A stretch of DNA of 64,000 nt, taken from assembly GCA_039809865.1 (NCBI GenBank), contig JBDHVW010000019.1:1-64000 (forward strand), read 5' to 3'. This document shows, piece after piece, positions 16,067 through 25,188 of the stretch. Positions within the stretch are counted from its first letter, which is position 1. The number at the start of each line of letters is the position of its first letter. The notes under the pieces are model-generated. The model ran no database searches, was not told where the DNA came from, and worked only from the letters and a program-made list of their open reading frames with translations. Both the position numbers and the translations under genes were made by a program. Origin of the DNA: QWHO01 sp039809865 (GTDB lineage Bacteria > Vulcanimicrobiota > Xenobia > Xenobiales > QWHO01).

Positions 16067-16726
16067 ATGAAAGTGACCAGCGAAGGCAAGCAGCCCATCT
16101 TCGTCGACCTCAAGTACCAGACGCCCATCCTGGACAAGACCCGGCTGGGCTCGATGCCGCAAGATTTCTTTGACCAGAACCCCCGGCCCGCCATCGGCGA
16201 GGTGCACTTCGGGGACGCTCCGCCCCCGGAGCACCCCTTCGCGGTGTATCGCAACCTGCCGCGCCTGACGCCGGAAGGCCTGCCGATGATGCTCGACCAG
16301 CAAGAGCACCTCGAGGGCGCGCCCAAGAACGTCGTGAAGACGGGCCTGATCTGGGGCGGGGGCGCGGCGGCCGCGGGAGCGCTGGTGGGCGCCGGCCTGG
16401 GTGCCCTGATCGGCCATCCGGCCATCGGCGCCACGGTGGGCGGACTGATCGCCGGCTCCGGAGTGGGACTGTGGATGGCCAAAGAGGCCAATAAGGACCG
16501 CGTGGCGCTGGTCTGGAAGCCGCACGTGATCGAAACCCACGAAATGAAAGGCTTCCGCGAGAACGTCACCGCCGGGGAGCTGCACGGACAGAAATCGTAT
16601 TACCACCACTTCGAGCCGATCCTGGAGACGCGCGCCGTGGGGACGTATCAGACGCCGCACGTGGAGCACTACGAGCTCAAGGGCGATTGTGGGTGCCTGT
16701 TCAAGAAGGAAGAGGCGGGGGCTTAG
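16067..16726 (+). CDS. Hypothetical protein with glycine-zipper membrane segment
   Basis: The 219-residue product has a central Gly/Ala-rich hydrophobic stretch at about 90-145 (GAAAAGALVGAGLGALIGHP, then AIGATVGGLIAGSGVGLW), a glycine-zipper pattern typical of membrane-inserting hairpins. It is flanked by polar domains. The C-terminal part is His- and Tyr-rich (HGQKSYYHHFEPILE, TPHVEHYELKGDCGC), which could bind metal. There is no signal peptide or family match. A good start is ATG 16067, preceded by a T-rich stretch; no clear Shine-Dalgarno is visible. Confidence 0.65.
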   Translation: MKVTSEGKQPIFVDLKYQTPILDKTRLGSMPQDFFDQNPRPAIGEVHFGDAPPPEHPFAVYRNLPRLTPEGLPMMLDQQEHLEGAPKNVVKTGLIWGGGAAAAGALVGAGLGALIGHPAIGATVGGLIAGSGVGLWMAKEANKDRVALVWKPHVIETHEMKGFRENVTAGELHGQKSYYHHFEPILETRAVGTYQTPHVEHYELKGDCGCLFKKEEAGA

Positions 16727-16767
16727 CGCGGAGCAGGGAGAGGTGGAGAGTTAGGTAATTGTAGAGG

Positions 16768-18057
16768 ATGAGCTGGTTGCTGGGGGTGTTTCTGCTGCTG
16801 GGGGCAGTGGATCCGCTGGGGAAGGTGCCGGGATGGGTGTTAATGACGCCGCCGGGACAGGTTGTCTTCCCTGCTGCCGTCATCGCTCGTAAAGCCCACG
16901 AATTGCAGACGACCGCTCCGCTTTTCGCCATCTCACGCCGGCTCGAAGAGCTGCGCGGCTTGAAGTTTCACTACCCCGTGCGCTACACGGTCAAGACTCC
17001 AGCCGGGGTGCGCGCCTTTCTCGAGGGCGAGATCGACACCTCCTATCCGCCCAAGCGCATGAAGCGCGATACCGTGATGCTGGAGCAACTGGGACTGGTG
17101 CCGCCCGGCTTTCAGCTCAAACCGTTCCTGATCGACCTGCTGGGCGAGCAGATCGCCGGGGCCTATGATCCCAAGCGGGACTACTTCTTCGTGGTGATCA
17201 AGGAATCCAACTGGCTGAGCAACGCCCTGAAGAGTCCCGACGAAGAGGCGATGATCACTCTGCACGAGTTGGACCACGCGATGCAAAACCAGCACTTCCA
17301 ACTGGAGAAGAAAATCGAGGCGCTGGCCCGGAAAGCCGACAGCGACCGGGAGATGGCCTTCACGGCGCTGGTCGAGGGGGACGCCACCTCGGTGATGTAC
17401 GACCTGGCCTTCGCCAAGCAGGGAATGACCTCGGCGGACGCCGGGATGTCGATGGAGTCGCTCTCGGGCTTGATGACCGCCTTACCCTTGCCCGGAATGG
17501 GCAAGTTCAGCCAGGCGCCGCTCTACTTCCAGCGCCAATTGCTCTTTCCGTATATGAACGGATGCGACTTCGTGAACTCCAGCCGGCGGGTGGGCGACTG
17601 GGACGCGGTCAACCTGCTCTACACCAACCTGCCCGTGTCGAGCGAGCAGATCTACCATCCCGAGAAATACTGGGCCGGCGAGGGTCCGCTTCCCGTGGAC
17701 CTGAAAGGAAAGCTCCCCGGATGGGAAGAGCTGGGGCGCGATACCGGCGGCGAGTTCACCGCGCGGGTGTGGCTCGAGCAGCACGGGGTGAGCAACTTCA
17801 AGAGCGCCGCCGAAGGATGGGGCGGCGACACGCTCGTCGTGTACGAGAAGGGCGACGAGCACTGCCTGGTCTGGCTCACGCGCTGGGATACCGAAGCCGA
17901 CGCGATGGAGTTTGCCGCAGCGGCACGTCAAGTCATTGGCAAGCCTACCAACCTGCGTCCGAAACTTGCTTCGAATTATGCCTGGACTGTTGCCATTGTA
18001 GGCGATCGGGTGCTGGTATGCCACAATGTACCGGAGGCACTTCAGCCCCAGCCTTAG
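16768..18057 (+). CDS. Exported zinc metalloprotease-like protein (HELDH)
   Basis: The 429-residue protein has an N-terminal hydrophobic segment (SWLLGVFLLLGAVDPLG) that should target it to the envelope. Around residue 170 is ITLHELDHAMQNQHF, an HExxH zinc site. About 35 residues on is FTALVEGDATSVMYD, whose Glu is placed as the third ligand of a gluzincin. The preceding GEQIAGAYDPKRDYFFVV is typical of this class of uncharacterised bacterial proteases. The last 150 residues carry no further motif. Its substrate is unknown. It overlaps the convergent ankyrin gene by 4 nt. Confidence 0.75.
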   Translation: MSWLLGVFLLLGAVDPLGKVPGWVLMTPPGQVVFPAAVIARKAHELQTTAPLFAISRRLEELRGLKFHYPVRYTVKTPAGVRAFLEGEIDTSYPPKRMKRDTVMLEQLGLVPPGFQLKPFLIDLLGEQIAGAYDPKRDYFFVVIKESNWLSNALKSPDEEAMITLHELDHAMQNQHFQLEKKIEALARKADSDREMAFTALVEGDATSVMYDLAFAKQGMTSADAGMSMESLSGLMTALPLPGMGKFSQAPLYFQRQLLFPYMNGCDFVNSSRRVGDWDAVNLLYTNLPVSSEQIYHPEKYWAGEGPLPVDLKGKLPGWEELGRDTGGEFTARVWLEQHGVSNFKSAAEGWGGDTLVVYEKGDEHCLVWLTRWDTEADAMEFAAAARQVIGKPTNLRPKLASNYAWTVAIVGDRVLVCHNVPEALQPQP

Positions 18058-18620
18058 CGCATGTTCTTGCGGTCCTCCATCATGTTCACCACGTGGTCGT
18101 AGACCGGCCTGGACTGGTCGGAGAACTCGAGCGGCGTCTTGCCCTCGTTGTTCTTGATCGTGAAGTCCGCTTTGTGGTTGATGAGGTAGCGCACGATGTC
18201 CTGGCGGTTGACGCTCTGGTTCAGCGAGACCTGGCTCTGAACCTGACTGCGAGCCTGCTTCTGCTGCTCGGTCAGGGGCGTGCCCGGCAGATTGTCCGCG
18301 GCGCCGTAGTTCTGCCCTTCGATGGCCCCCAGCGCCAGATGGGTCGGCGTGTTGCCATCCTTGTCGCGGGCATTGGGGTCGGCCCCGGCATCGAGCAGCG
18401 AGGTGACCACGAAGAAGTTCCACACCCGGCAGGCGGAGTGCAGCGGCGTGGTGCCGTGCGAGTTGGCGTATTTCACCACCTCGGGGTTCTCCTTCAACAA
18501 GCGGCCCGCGGCCATCACGTCGACCTGGGCGTTGCTGCCGCACACCCGCACCATCTGGTCGCCCGGCGATTCGCTGCAGGCGATCATGAACACAGCCAGA
18601 GCTAGAAGCACGTTTCGCAT
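18054..18620 (-). CDS. Ankyrin-repeat lipoprotein
   Basis: This 188-residue protein starts at ATG 18620, giving MRNVLLALAVFMIACSESPG, a signal peptide with a lipobox-like MIAC, so the mature protein should be lipid-anchored at Cys15. Two ankyrin repeats are visible: HGTTPLHSACRVWNFFVVTS with LLDAGADPNARDKDGNTPTH, and IVRYLINHKADFTIKN with NEGKTPLEF. They are separated by a ~45-residue Gln-rich insert. Ankyrin repeats bind partner proteins; none is evident. A longer frame reaches 18656, but the signal sequence decides the start. It is divergent from the alpha-mannosidase gene. Confidence 0.8.
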   Translation of the reverse strand: MRNVLLALAVFMIACSESPGDQMVRVCGSNAQVDVMAAGRLLKENPEVVKYANSHGTTPLHSACRVWNFFVVTSLLDAGADPNARDKDGNTPTHLALGAIEGQNYGAADNLPGTPLTEQQKQARSQVQSQVSLNQSVNRQDIVRYLINHKADFTIKNNEGKTPLEFSDQSRPVYDHVVNMMEDRKNMR

Positions 18621-18672
18621 GGCGCCCGGAATTCGACAGGGATCCGGCAAACCCATTTGAAACTCCAGCTCT

Positions 18673-21600
18673 GTGCATCACCAACACCGCTGGACCGCCG
18701 AGAAGCTGGAGCGGCGCCTCAAGCTCGTCGAGAAGCTCGTCTATCGCCGCACCCACCCCCTGAAGCCCTTCCGCCTCAAGCCCCTGGACTCGCCGATGGA
18801 GAAACCTCCGCTGGGCGCCAGCTCCAAGACCTGGGAGGAGATCCAACCCGATACCTACTGGGGTCGCTGGCGTCTCGACTTCCTGCTGCAGACCCAGCTC
18901 AAGGTGCCGAAGGACTGGGACGGACCGCTGCACCTCTACCTGCCGCTGGGCGACGCGGGCGACTTCAGCCACCCCGAAACCAGCGTCTACCTCGACGGAG
19001 AGCTCTACGCCGCCTGCGACCGCCACCATCACGAGATTCGCCTGCCGGGCACGCTGCAAGATGGCCGCTCCCACCGCCTGGAGCTGCACGGCTGGACGGG
19101 GATGGGCGGCCACCACCTGGGCGACCCGGGCCGGCGTCTGTTGATGAGGACCTGCGCCCTGGTCATGCCCGACCTTCCCACCCGCCAGTTCCACGCCCTG
19201 GCCCGCGTCGCCCACGGTATCGCCATCCACCTGCACGAGGACGACCCCGCCCGGGGGCGGCTTTTGACCGCTCTGGACGACGCCTTTCTCCAGCTCGACA
19301 CCCGCGAGCCCCACGGAGACGCCTTCTACGCCAGCGTGCCCGGCGCCCTGGAGCAGCTGCGCAAGGAGGTGGAGCGCTGCGGCACGCCGCTTCCCGTGCA
19401 GCTCTTCGCCAGCGGGCACGCCCACATCGACGTGGCCTGGCTCTGGCCGCTGGGGCAAACGAGGCGGAAAGCCGAGCGCAGCTTCAGCACCGTGCTGCGG
19501 CTGATGGAGGAGTTTCCCGAGTATCACTACACGCAGAGCCAGCCCCAGCTCTACGACTTCGTGCGCCAGGACCAGCCCGAGCTGTTCTCCGCCATCCAGA
19601 AGCGAGTCGAGGAAGGGCGCTGGGAGATCACCGGCGGCATGTGGATCGAGGCCGACGCCAACCTGAGCGGGGCCGAGTCGCTGGCGCGCCAGTTCCTGTT
19701 GGGACGGCGTTTTTACCGCAAGTACTTCGGGGACCGGGAGACCCCGGTGATGTTCCTCCCGGACGTCTTCGGCTACTCGGCCGCCCTGCCCCAGCTCATT
19801 CACGAAGCGGGAATGCGCTACTTCTTCACCATCAAGATCGGCTGGAACCAGTACAACCGCGTGCCCTACGACAGCTTCTGGTGGCAGGGGCTGGACGGGA
19901 CCCGCGTGCTGACCCACTTCTCGACCTCCCCCGACCTGACGGGGACGCACGCGAGCACCTACAACTCGTTCGCCGTCCCCGAGCAGGTGCTGGGCTGCTG
20001 GCGCACGCTCAAGCAGAAAGAGCTGCAGGACAACGTGCTGATGCTCTACGGCCACGGGGACGGCGGCGGCGGCCCCACCCGCGAGATGCTCGAGAACCTG
20101 CGCGAGATGCGCTCGCTGGCAGCCACCCCGCAGGTGCGCCAGGCCAGCGTGGGAGCGTTCTTCCAGCGGCTCGAGGAGCAGTCGGCCAGGTTTCCCGTGT
20201 GGGACGGCGAGCTCTACCTCGAGTTGCACCGGGGCACCTATACCTCGCAGTCGCGCAGCAAGCGCGCTAACCGCAAGAGCGAGGTCCTGCTGCACGACGC
20301 GGAGTTCATGGCCTCCTGGGCCTGGGTCGGCGACCGTGCGGGGGGCTATCCCACCGGGGGTCTCTCGCGCGCCTGGGAGCTGGTGTGCCTCAACCAGTTC
20401 CACGACATCCTGCCCGGGTCGAGCATCGCCGAGGTCTACGTGGAATCGCTGGCCCAGTACCGCGAAGTGGAGCAACTGGCCACGCACGCCTTCCAGAGCG
20501 CCTTCGAGCGCCTGTCGGGCGAGCTCGGCGGAGAGCTCGTGCTGGTCAACCCCTGCCCGTTCTCCAACCCGGACCCCGTGCTGTGGCGCGGGAAACCTCC
20601 CCAGGCGGCGGGGGTCTGCGTGCAGGAGGTCGAGGGCGGGTGCCTGCTGGCAGTGGAGCAAGACCTGCCGGCCTACGGGATGGTGCCGCTCGGCAAGGGG
20701 AAGCCGGTCCCGTTCGGGTTGCCGGGCGCCCAGGCGGTGACCTCCCACGTGCTGGAGAACCTCTTCGTGCGCGTGGAGCTGGACGACAACGGCGACGTGG
20801 CGAGGATTTACGACAAGGTGGCCGGGCGCGAGGTGCTGGCCGCGCCCACCGCGCTGCAGCTCTTCGAAGACCGCCCCCTGAACTGGAACGCCTGGGACGT
20901 TGACATCTACTACGACGAGCGGGTGTGGACCGCGTCCCCGGCCGACTCGGTCGCGATCGTCGAATCGGGTCCCCTGCGGGCCACGCTGGAAGTGCGCCGC
21001 CAGCTCTTCAACAGCACGCTGGTGCAGCGGATCTCGATCCTCTACAACTCCAAGCGGATCGACTTCGATTGCACGGTCGACTGGCGCGAGCGGCACGTGT
21101 TGCTCAAGGCCGCCTTCCCGGTTCAGGTGCACGCCAGCCAGGCCACGTTCGAGGTGCAATGGGGGCAGGTGCAGCGTCCCACGCACCGCAACACCAGCTG
21201 GGACTGGGCGCGCTTCGAGACCTGCGCGCACAAGTGGATCGACCTGTCGGAGGGGAATTACGGGGTCAGCCTGATGAACGACTGCAAGTACGGCCACGAC
21301 GTGCACGGCAACGTGCTGCGCCTGAGCCTGCTGCGCTCTCCCAGCGAGCCCGACCCGCAGGCCGACGCCGGAGAGCATCGCTTTGCCTACAGCCTGCTGC
21401 CGCACTCGGGTCCGGTGGGCTGGCCGACCGTGTCGCAGGCTTACCGCCTGAATGACCCGCCTCGGGCCATGAAAGGCCGCGGAGGCACCGCTTCGCCCCC
21501 CCGTCAACTGGTCGGCAGCAGCGCCGTCGAGGTGATCGTGGAGACGATCAAGCGGGCCGAGGAGGGCGACGCCCTGATCGTGCGCTGTTTCGAGAGCCAG

Positions 21601-21768
21601 CGCACGCGTGGCCGGGTGGCCCTGTCCTTCGATTTCGAGGTGGCCGAGGCGTGGCGCGTCGACCTGCTCGAGGAGAACCCACGTCCAGTGCGCGTGGAAG
21701 GCCGCACGGTTTTCTACGAGTATCGACCGTTCGAGATCTTTACCCTGAAAGTGAGGCCCAAGTCGTGA
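18673..21768 (+). CDS. Alpha-mannosidase, GH38
   Basis: The 1031-residue enzyme starts at GTG. An N-terminal beta domain (YWGRWRLDF, DFSHPETSVYLDGE) is followed by the GH38 catalytic domain from about residue 250: FASGHAHIDVAWLWPL (zinc-binding His and Asp), YTQSQPQLYDF, GGMWIEADANLSGAES, LPDVFGYSAALPQ (catalytic Asp nucleophile) and HFSTSP. The large C-terminal beta region holds LVNPCPFSN and RHVLLKAAFPVQVHA. It hydrolyses alpha-mannosidic bonds with a zinc ion and is cytoplasmic, as there is no signal peptide, fitting turnover of imported glycans. Its TGA overlaps the GTG of the next gene (GTGA). Confidence 0.93.
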   Translation: MHHQHRWTAEKLERRLKLVEKLVYRRTHPLKPFRLKPLDSPMEKPPLGASSKTWEEIQPDTYWGRWRLDFLLQTQLKVPKDWDGPLHLYLPLGDAGDFSHPETSVYLDGELYAACDRHHHEIRLPGTLQDGRSHRLELHGWTGMGGHHLGDPGRRLLMRTCALVMPDLPTRQFHALARVAHGIAIHLHEDDPARGRLLTALDDAFLQLDTREPHGDAFYASVPGALEQLRKEVERCGTPLPVQLFASGHAHIDVAWLWPLGQTRRKAERSFSTVLRLMEEFPEYHYTQSQPQLYDFVRQDQPELFSAIQKRVEEGRWEITGGMWIEADANLSGAESLARQFLLGRRFYRKYFGDRETPVMFLPDVFGYSAALPQLIHEAGMRYFFTIKIGWNQYNRVPYDSFWWQGLDGTRVLTHFSTSPDLTGTHASTYNSFAVPEQVLGCWRTLKQKELQDNVLMLYGHGDGGGGPTREMLENLREMRSLAATPQVRQASVGAFFQRLEEQSARFPVWDGELYLELHRGTYTSQSRSKRANRKSEVLLHDAEFMASWAWVGDRAGGYPTGGLSRAWELVCLNQFHDILPGSSIAEVYVESLAQYREVEQLATHAFQSAFERLSGELGGELVLVNPCPFSNPDPVLWRGKPPQAAGVCVQEVEGGCLLAVEQDLPAYGMVPLGKGKPVPFGLPGAQAVTSHVLENLFVRVELDDNGDVARIYDKVAGREVLAAPTALQLFEDRPLNWNAWDVDIYYDERVWTASPADSVAIVESGPLRATLEVRRQLFNSTLVQRISILYNSKRIDFDCTVDWRERHVLLKAAFPVQVHASQATFEVQWGQVQRPTHRNTSWDWARFETCAHKWIDLSEGNYGVSLMNDCKYGHDVHGNVLRLSLLRSPSEPDPQADAGEHRFAYSLLPHSGPVGWPTVSQAYRLNDPPRAMKGRGGTASPPRQLVGSSAVEVIVETIKRAEEGDALIVRCFESQRTRGRVALSFDFEVAEAWRVDLLEENPRPVRVEGRTVFYEYRPFEIFTLKVRPKS

Positions 21769-22118
21769 GAAAGCTTTTCCTGGTAGCGTTCCTCGTCTGC
21801 TCCTGCGTGCTGGGGGCGCCCGCCCAGTCCCAGCACGAGCTGAATCAACAGGCGGCAGCCGACTTCGAGCAGGCCGACAAGGAGTTGAACGCGGCCTACA
21901 AGATGCTGATGGCGCGTCTGGACGCCGCCTCCAAGGAGAAGTTGATCACCGCCCAGCTGCTGTGGATCAAGCTCCGGGACGCGGATGCCGCGGCGCGCGC
22001 CGCGGGCAACGAGGGGGGGTCCATTTACCCGCTGATCTACGACGGATCCCGGGCGGCCAGCACGCGCGAGCGCACGAAATGGCTGCGCGAGTGGTATGAC
22101 GAGATCAAAGACCTGTAG
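21765..22118 (+). CDS. LprI/DUF1311-family exported protein
   Basis: The 117-residue product has a signal peptide (MRKLFLVAFLVCSCVLGAPA) and then a helical domain matching DUF1311: ELNQQAAADFEQADKELNAA, YKMLMARLDAASKEKLITAQ, LLWIKLRDADAAARAAGNEG, GSIYPLIYDGS, ERTKWLREW. Some DUF1311 members are lysozyme inhibitors and others have unknown roles. The family often has a Cys pair, not seen in this mature part. It starts at GTG with a 4-nt overlap with the mannosidase and overlaps the next gene by 23 nt, so translation is likely coupled. Confidence 0.8.
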   Translation: MRKLFLVAFLVCSCVLGAPAQSQHELNQQAAADFEQADKELNAAYKMLMARLDAASKEKLITAQLLWIKLRDADAAARAAGNEGGSIYPLIYDGSRAASTRERTKWLREWYDEIKDL

Positions 22119-22515
22119 CCTGCTCCTGGTCGCGCTGCTGGCGGCGGCGGCGCTGGGGGAGGGCGAGCTACCGCTGACGGTGCGAGCGGACCGAGAGGTG
22201 ACGTTCTACTGGAGGGAGAGTCGGAGCCAGAACGACTGGGCTCGCTTCGGGCAAGGCAACGAGGCCACGCTGGAGCGCTTCGGCCATCGCGGGCCCGTGG
22301 ACGTGCAGGTTTCGGCTCCGGACGGACTGTTCCACCAGTGGGTCGGGCAGCGGTCCCCCATCGGTCTGGCGACCAGCACCGTAGCCATCACGACGCAACG
22401 GGAGCTCGCCTGGAGGAATCTCCTCGGGCTCGGCCTGGTCTTCGTGGCGCTGCTCTGCCTGCTCATCCTCCGAGAGCTGCAAATGAGGCGGAGGACCGCC
22501 TCGCCGCCGGATTGA
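22096..22515 (+). CDS. Membrane protein paralogous to the sensor part of the next kinase
   Basis: This 139-residue protein has a signal peptide, an ~80-residue extracytoplasmic domain, one transmembrane helix at about 105-125 (LLGLGLVFVALLCLLILREL) and a short basic tail. The outer domain has VTFYWRESRSQNDWARFGQG, then VDVQVSAPDGLFHQWVGQRS. The neighbouring kinase has GTFYWRVSQQTEWIEFGQGN and VDVSVVGYKNPLYDWYGQRG. The two are clearly homologous, so this is a kinase sensor without a kinase, or the kinase's partner. It starts inside the previous gene and ends 12 nt before the kinase. Confidence 0.75.
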   Translation: MTRSKTCSLLLVALLAAAALGEGELPLTVRADREVTFYWRESRSQNDWARFGQGNEATLERFGHRGPVDVQVSAPDGLFHQWVGQRSPIGLATSTVAITTQRELAWRNLLGLGLVFVALLCLLILRELQMRRRTASPPD

Positions 22516-22527
22516 ATTTCACTCTCG

Positions 22528-23811
22528 ATGCGCACATTGGGGGCGGCCGTCCTTTGCCTGTGGTGCTTGCTGGCGCCCGCCCTGGCGCAGCCGCTGCAAG
22601 TGCATTCGGACCGGCCCGGGACGTTCTACTGGCGGGTAAGCCAGCAGACCGAGTGGATCGAGTTCGGCCAGGGGAACGATGCCGTGCTCGACCGGCCGGA
22701 CAGCAGCCAGGTTGACGTCTCCGTCGTCGGCTACAAGAACCCGCTCTACGATTGGTACGGCCAGAGAGGGCCCATCACTGTCGTCACCGACCGCTGCGAG
22801 CTGAGAACCACCGAGCGCCTGGCGGGGCTGCGAGCGGGACTCTCCCTGGCCAGCCTCATCCTCCTGCTGTCGCTGGTCTACCTGGCTCTGCGCGTGCTGC
22901 GGCACCGACAGGCGCTCGAGCACGTCGAGCACACCTACATTCAAGCGCTGGACGCCCAGAACGTGGCCACGCTCTTTCGCACCGACGGCACGCATCCGGA
23001 GAAGATTGGCAATTACACGGTCAAGAAACACCTCGGCACGGGGGGGATGGCGATCGTCTACCAGGTGGCCGCTCCCGACGGTAGCGTCTACGCGCTCAAG
23101 CTCCCCCATCCGCAATTCGGTACCGACCGGGAGTTTCGCGAGCGCTTCTCGCGCGAGATGCGGCTGGGGGCCTCCGTCATGCACCCCAACGTGGCGCGAA
23201 TCCTGGACTACCAGTTGCCGACGAGCGAGGCCGAGTATCCCTACTACGTGATGGAGTATGTCCCCGGGCAGAACTGGGCACGCCACCTGGAGAGACAGCC
23301 CCCACCGGTGAAAGACGTCCTGCGCTGGACGCGAGGGGTTTTGCAAGGGCTCGAGCACGTGCACGCCAAAGGCATCATCCATCGCGACATCAAACCCGAG
23401 AACGTGGTCATCTCGGAGACAGGGCTCGCCAAGCTGATGGACTTTGGCATCGCCAAAGAGATGCAGGCTCGCACGTTGCTGACCAAACCGGATGAAGCGG
23501 TCGGAACGCCCGCCTACATGGCGCCCGAGCAATTGACGTCGGGCCCGATCGGGCCGCCGACCGACCTCTACGCCGTGGGGCTGATGGTCTACGCCAGCCT
23601 GAGCAAGCTGCCGTTCGACGAGAACGACCTGCCCGGCATCCTGATGTTCAAGGTCACCGGCAACCCCATGCCCCCGCTCGACCGGCTCGACCTGCCGCCG
23701 GAAGTGACCGACTGGGTGATGCGCATGATCGACCCCGATCCGGCGAAACGCTTCGCCCAGGCGTCGGAAGCGCGGCTGGCCCTGGAGCGGGTCATGGAGA
23801 AGCTGGCTTGA
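22528..23811 (+). CDS. Membrane Ser/Thr protein kinase with N-terminal sensor
   Basis: The 427-residue product begins with a signal/anchor (1-20), an outer domain (21-98), a transmembrane helix at about 101-122 and a juxtamembrane stretch, then a Hanks-type kinase domain from about 163: LGTGGMAIVYQV (P-loop), YALKL (Lys191), GIIHRDIKPENVV (catalytic loop), MDFGIAKE (DFG) and VGTPAYMAPEQ (activation segment). All catalytic residues are present. Its N-out, kinase C-terminal order is the reverse of the common PknB type. The outer domain is a paralogue of the preceding small protein. The stop overlaps the start of the GspF-like gene (TTGA). Confidence 0.92.
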   Translation: MRTLGAAVLCLWCLLAPALAQPLQVHSDRPGTFYWRVSQQTEWIEFGQGNDAVLDRPDSSQVDVSVVGYKNPLYDWYGQRGPITVVTDRCELRTTERLAGLRAGLSLASLILLLSLVYLALRVLRHRQALEHVEHTYIQALDAQNVATLFRTDGTHPEKIGNYTVKKHLGTGGMAIVYQVAAPDGSVYALKLPHPQFGTDREFRERFSREMRLGASVMHPNVARILDYQLPTSEAEYPYYVMEYVPGQNWARHLERQPPPVKDVLRWTRGVLQGLEHVHAKGIIHRDIKPENVVISETGLAKLMDFGIAKEMQARTLLTKPDEAVGTPAYMAPEQLTSGPIGPPTDLYAVGLMVYASLSKLPFDENDLPGILMFKVTGNPMPPLDRLDLPPEVTDWVMRMIDPDPAKRFAQASEARLALERVMEKLA

Positions 23812-24875
23812 CCCGGTTCGAGCTCTGGTTCGGCGGACGGCAACGGGCGACGGCGCAGGCGCTCTTTTTTCGCTCGCTGGCCACGCTGCTCAACGCCGGG
23901 ATCCCGCTGTCGCGCTCCCTGGACGTGCTGGCGGGACAGGTCGAGTATGCCCCCATGAGGCGCGCGCTGCCGGTGTATTGCAAGCAGTTGATGCAGGGAA
24001 AGGCGCTGAGCCGCGTCCTGAGCCAGCCCACGGGCATGTTCACCACGCTGCAGCTTCAGCTCGTCAGCGTGGGCGAGAGCACGGGCGGGCTCCACACGGT
24101 GCTCGAGCGGCTGGCCACCGAGGCCGAGAAAACCAACCAGCTCTGGATGAAGATTCGCAGCGCTCTCACCTATCCCGTGCTGGTGCTGTTCTTCAGTCTC
24201 GTCCTGGTGGTCTGGGCCCAGAACGTGGTCTTCAAAGACCTGCTCAAATTCCTGACCACTCTGGGCGTCGATTTGCCCTGGAGCACCCGCGTGCTGAGCG
24301 TGACCTCGCAGATCCTCAGCAGCCCGTGGGCCCTGCTGCTGTTCGTCCTTTTCCTGGGTGCGCTGGTCTACGGGGCCGGGCAACTCGCGGCGCGCCCCGA
24401 CTGGCAGGGAAAGCTGTGGGCGTTTGGCCTGAGCCTCCCGGGCCTGGGACCGATGCTGCGCACCGCCCTGGCGGTGGAGTTCTGCCGCGCCCTGGCCATC
24501 TGCAATTCGGCCGGCATTCCCATCTTGCGCAGCCTCGACCTGGCCGCGGCGGCCTGCGCCAATCCGCTCGTCAAGGCACGCGTGGCCGTGGCCCGCAACC
24601 AGGTGGCCGACGGCGTGCTGGTGTCGGAAGCCCTGGCCGAGTTGGACCTCTTTCCCCGCATGATGATCCACTTGATGGCCGCCGGCGAGACGAGCGGCAA
24701 ACTGTCGTTTCTCCTGGAGCGCTGCGCCCTGGTGTGCGAGGAGTCGATGGACCAGGCCATCGAGATCGCCACCGCCGCGATGCAACCCGCCGTGATGATG
24801 GTGGTGGGCGTGCTGGTGGGCTTCATCATCTGGGCCACGCTGGGGCCGATGTTAAAGGTGGTCGAGTCGCTCTAA
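23808..24875 (+). CDS. GspF/PilC-type inner-membrane platform protein
   Basis: This 355-residue protein has the duplicated T2SS-F domain of type II secretion and type IV pilus platform proteins. The first copy is FFRSLATLLNAGIPLSRSLD and GKALSRVLSQP, then QLVSVGESTGGLHTVLERLA; the second is EFCRALAICNSAGIPILRSL, then MIHLMAAGETSGKLSFLLER. Transmembrane helices lie near 125-145, 170-195 and 325-350. It starts at TTG inside the kinase stop codon. No pilin, ATPase or secretin gene is in the window. Coupling to a Ser/Thr kinase suggests the kinase controls the pilus or secretion machine; that is inference. Confidence 0.88.
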   Translation: MTRFELWFGGRQRATAQALFFRSLATLLNAGIPLSRSLDVLAGQVEYAPMRRALPVYCKQLMQGKALSRVLSQPTGMFTTLQLQLVSVGESTGGLHTVLERLATEAEKTNQLWMKIRSALTYPVLVLFFSLVLVVWAQNVVFKDLLKFLTTLGVDLPWSTRVLSVTSQILSSPWALLLFVLFLGALVYGAGQLAARPDWQGKLWAFGLSLPGLGPMLRTALAVEFCRALAICNSAGIPILRSLDLAAAACANPLVKARVAVARNQVADGVLVSEALAELDLFPRMMIHLMAAGETSGKLSFLLERCALVCEESMDQAIEIATAAMQPAVMMVVGVLVGFIIWATLGPMLKVVESL

Positions 24876-24888
24876 GAGAGTCGGTGCC

Positions 24889-25173
24889 TTACGGCGTGAC
24901 CAGGTTCGAGTAGGAGCTCGTCGAGGTCGAGCAATTGAAGAGCTGGACCGAGCCGCTCAGGACGACATCAAACTCGCACCGGATTCGCGTGCCAGCGACC
25001 TGAACGCCAAGTACGGCCAGGGAACGTCAGCATCCCGTCGCCCGAGCCCGAGGAGAACCGCAAGAACGTGCGCCTGAACTCCGAGCTGGTCGCCTTCGCG
25101 ACGCTCGAGAAGACGCGTCAGCTCCTCCAGACGGACTTCCGCGAAGCCGTCGCGATGGAATCGTACGTCGCCT
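24889..25173. pseudogene. Region of broken coding fragments
   Basis: No intact gene lies between 24876 and 25188. Minus strand from 25024 down to a stop at 24889 reads GTRIRCEFDVVLSGSVQLFN and ends SSYSNLVTP, like the end of an exported beta protein; a stop just upstream cuts it off. Plus strand reads IEELDRAAQDDIKLAPDS, then after a frame change near 25020 NVSIPSPEPEENRK and on to FREAVAMESYVA-stop at 25173. Both look protein-like. At least one of the two, possibly both, is a decayed gene. Confidence 0.4.
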
Positions 25174-25188
25174 GACGAATAACCCCGG

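Noticed and set aside
17482..21507. Very long minus-strand open frame (over 1300 codons)
   Set aside because: It is the antisense shadow of the alpha-mannosidase and protease genes, with His/Gly/Arg-rich composition and no domain.
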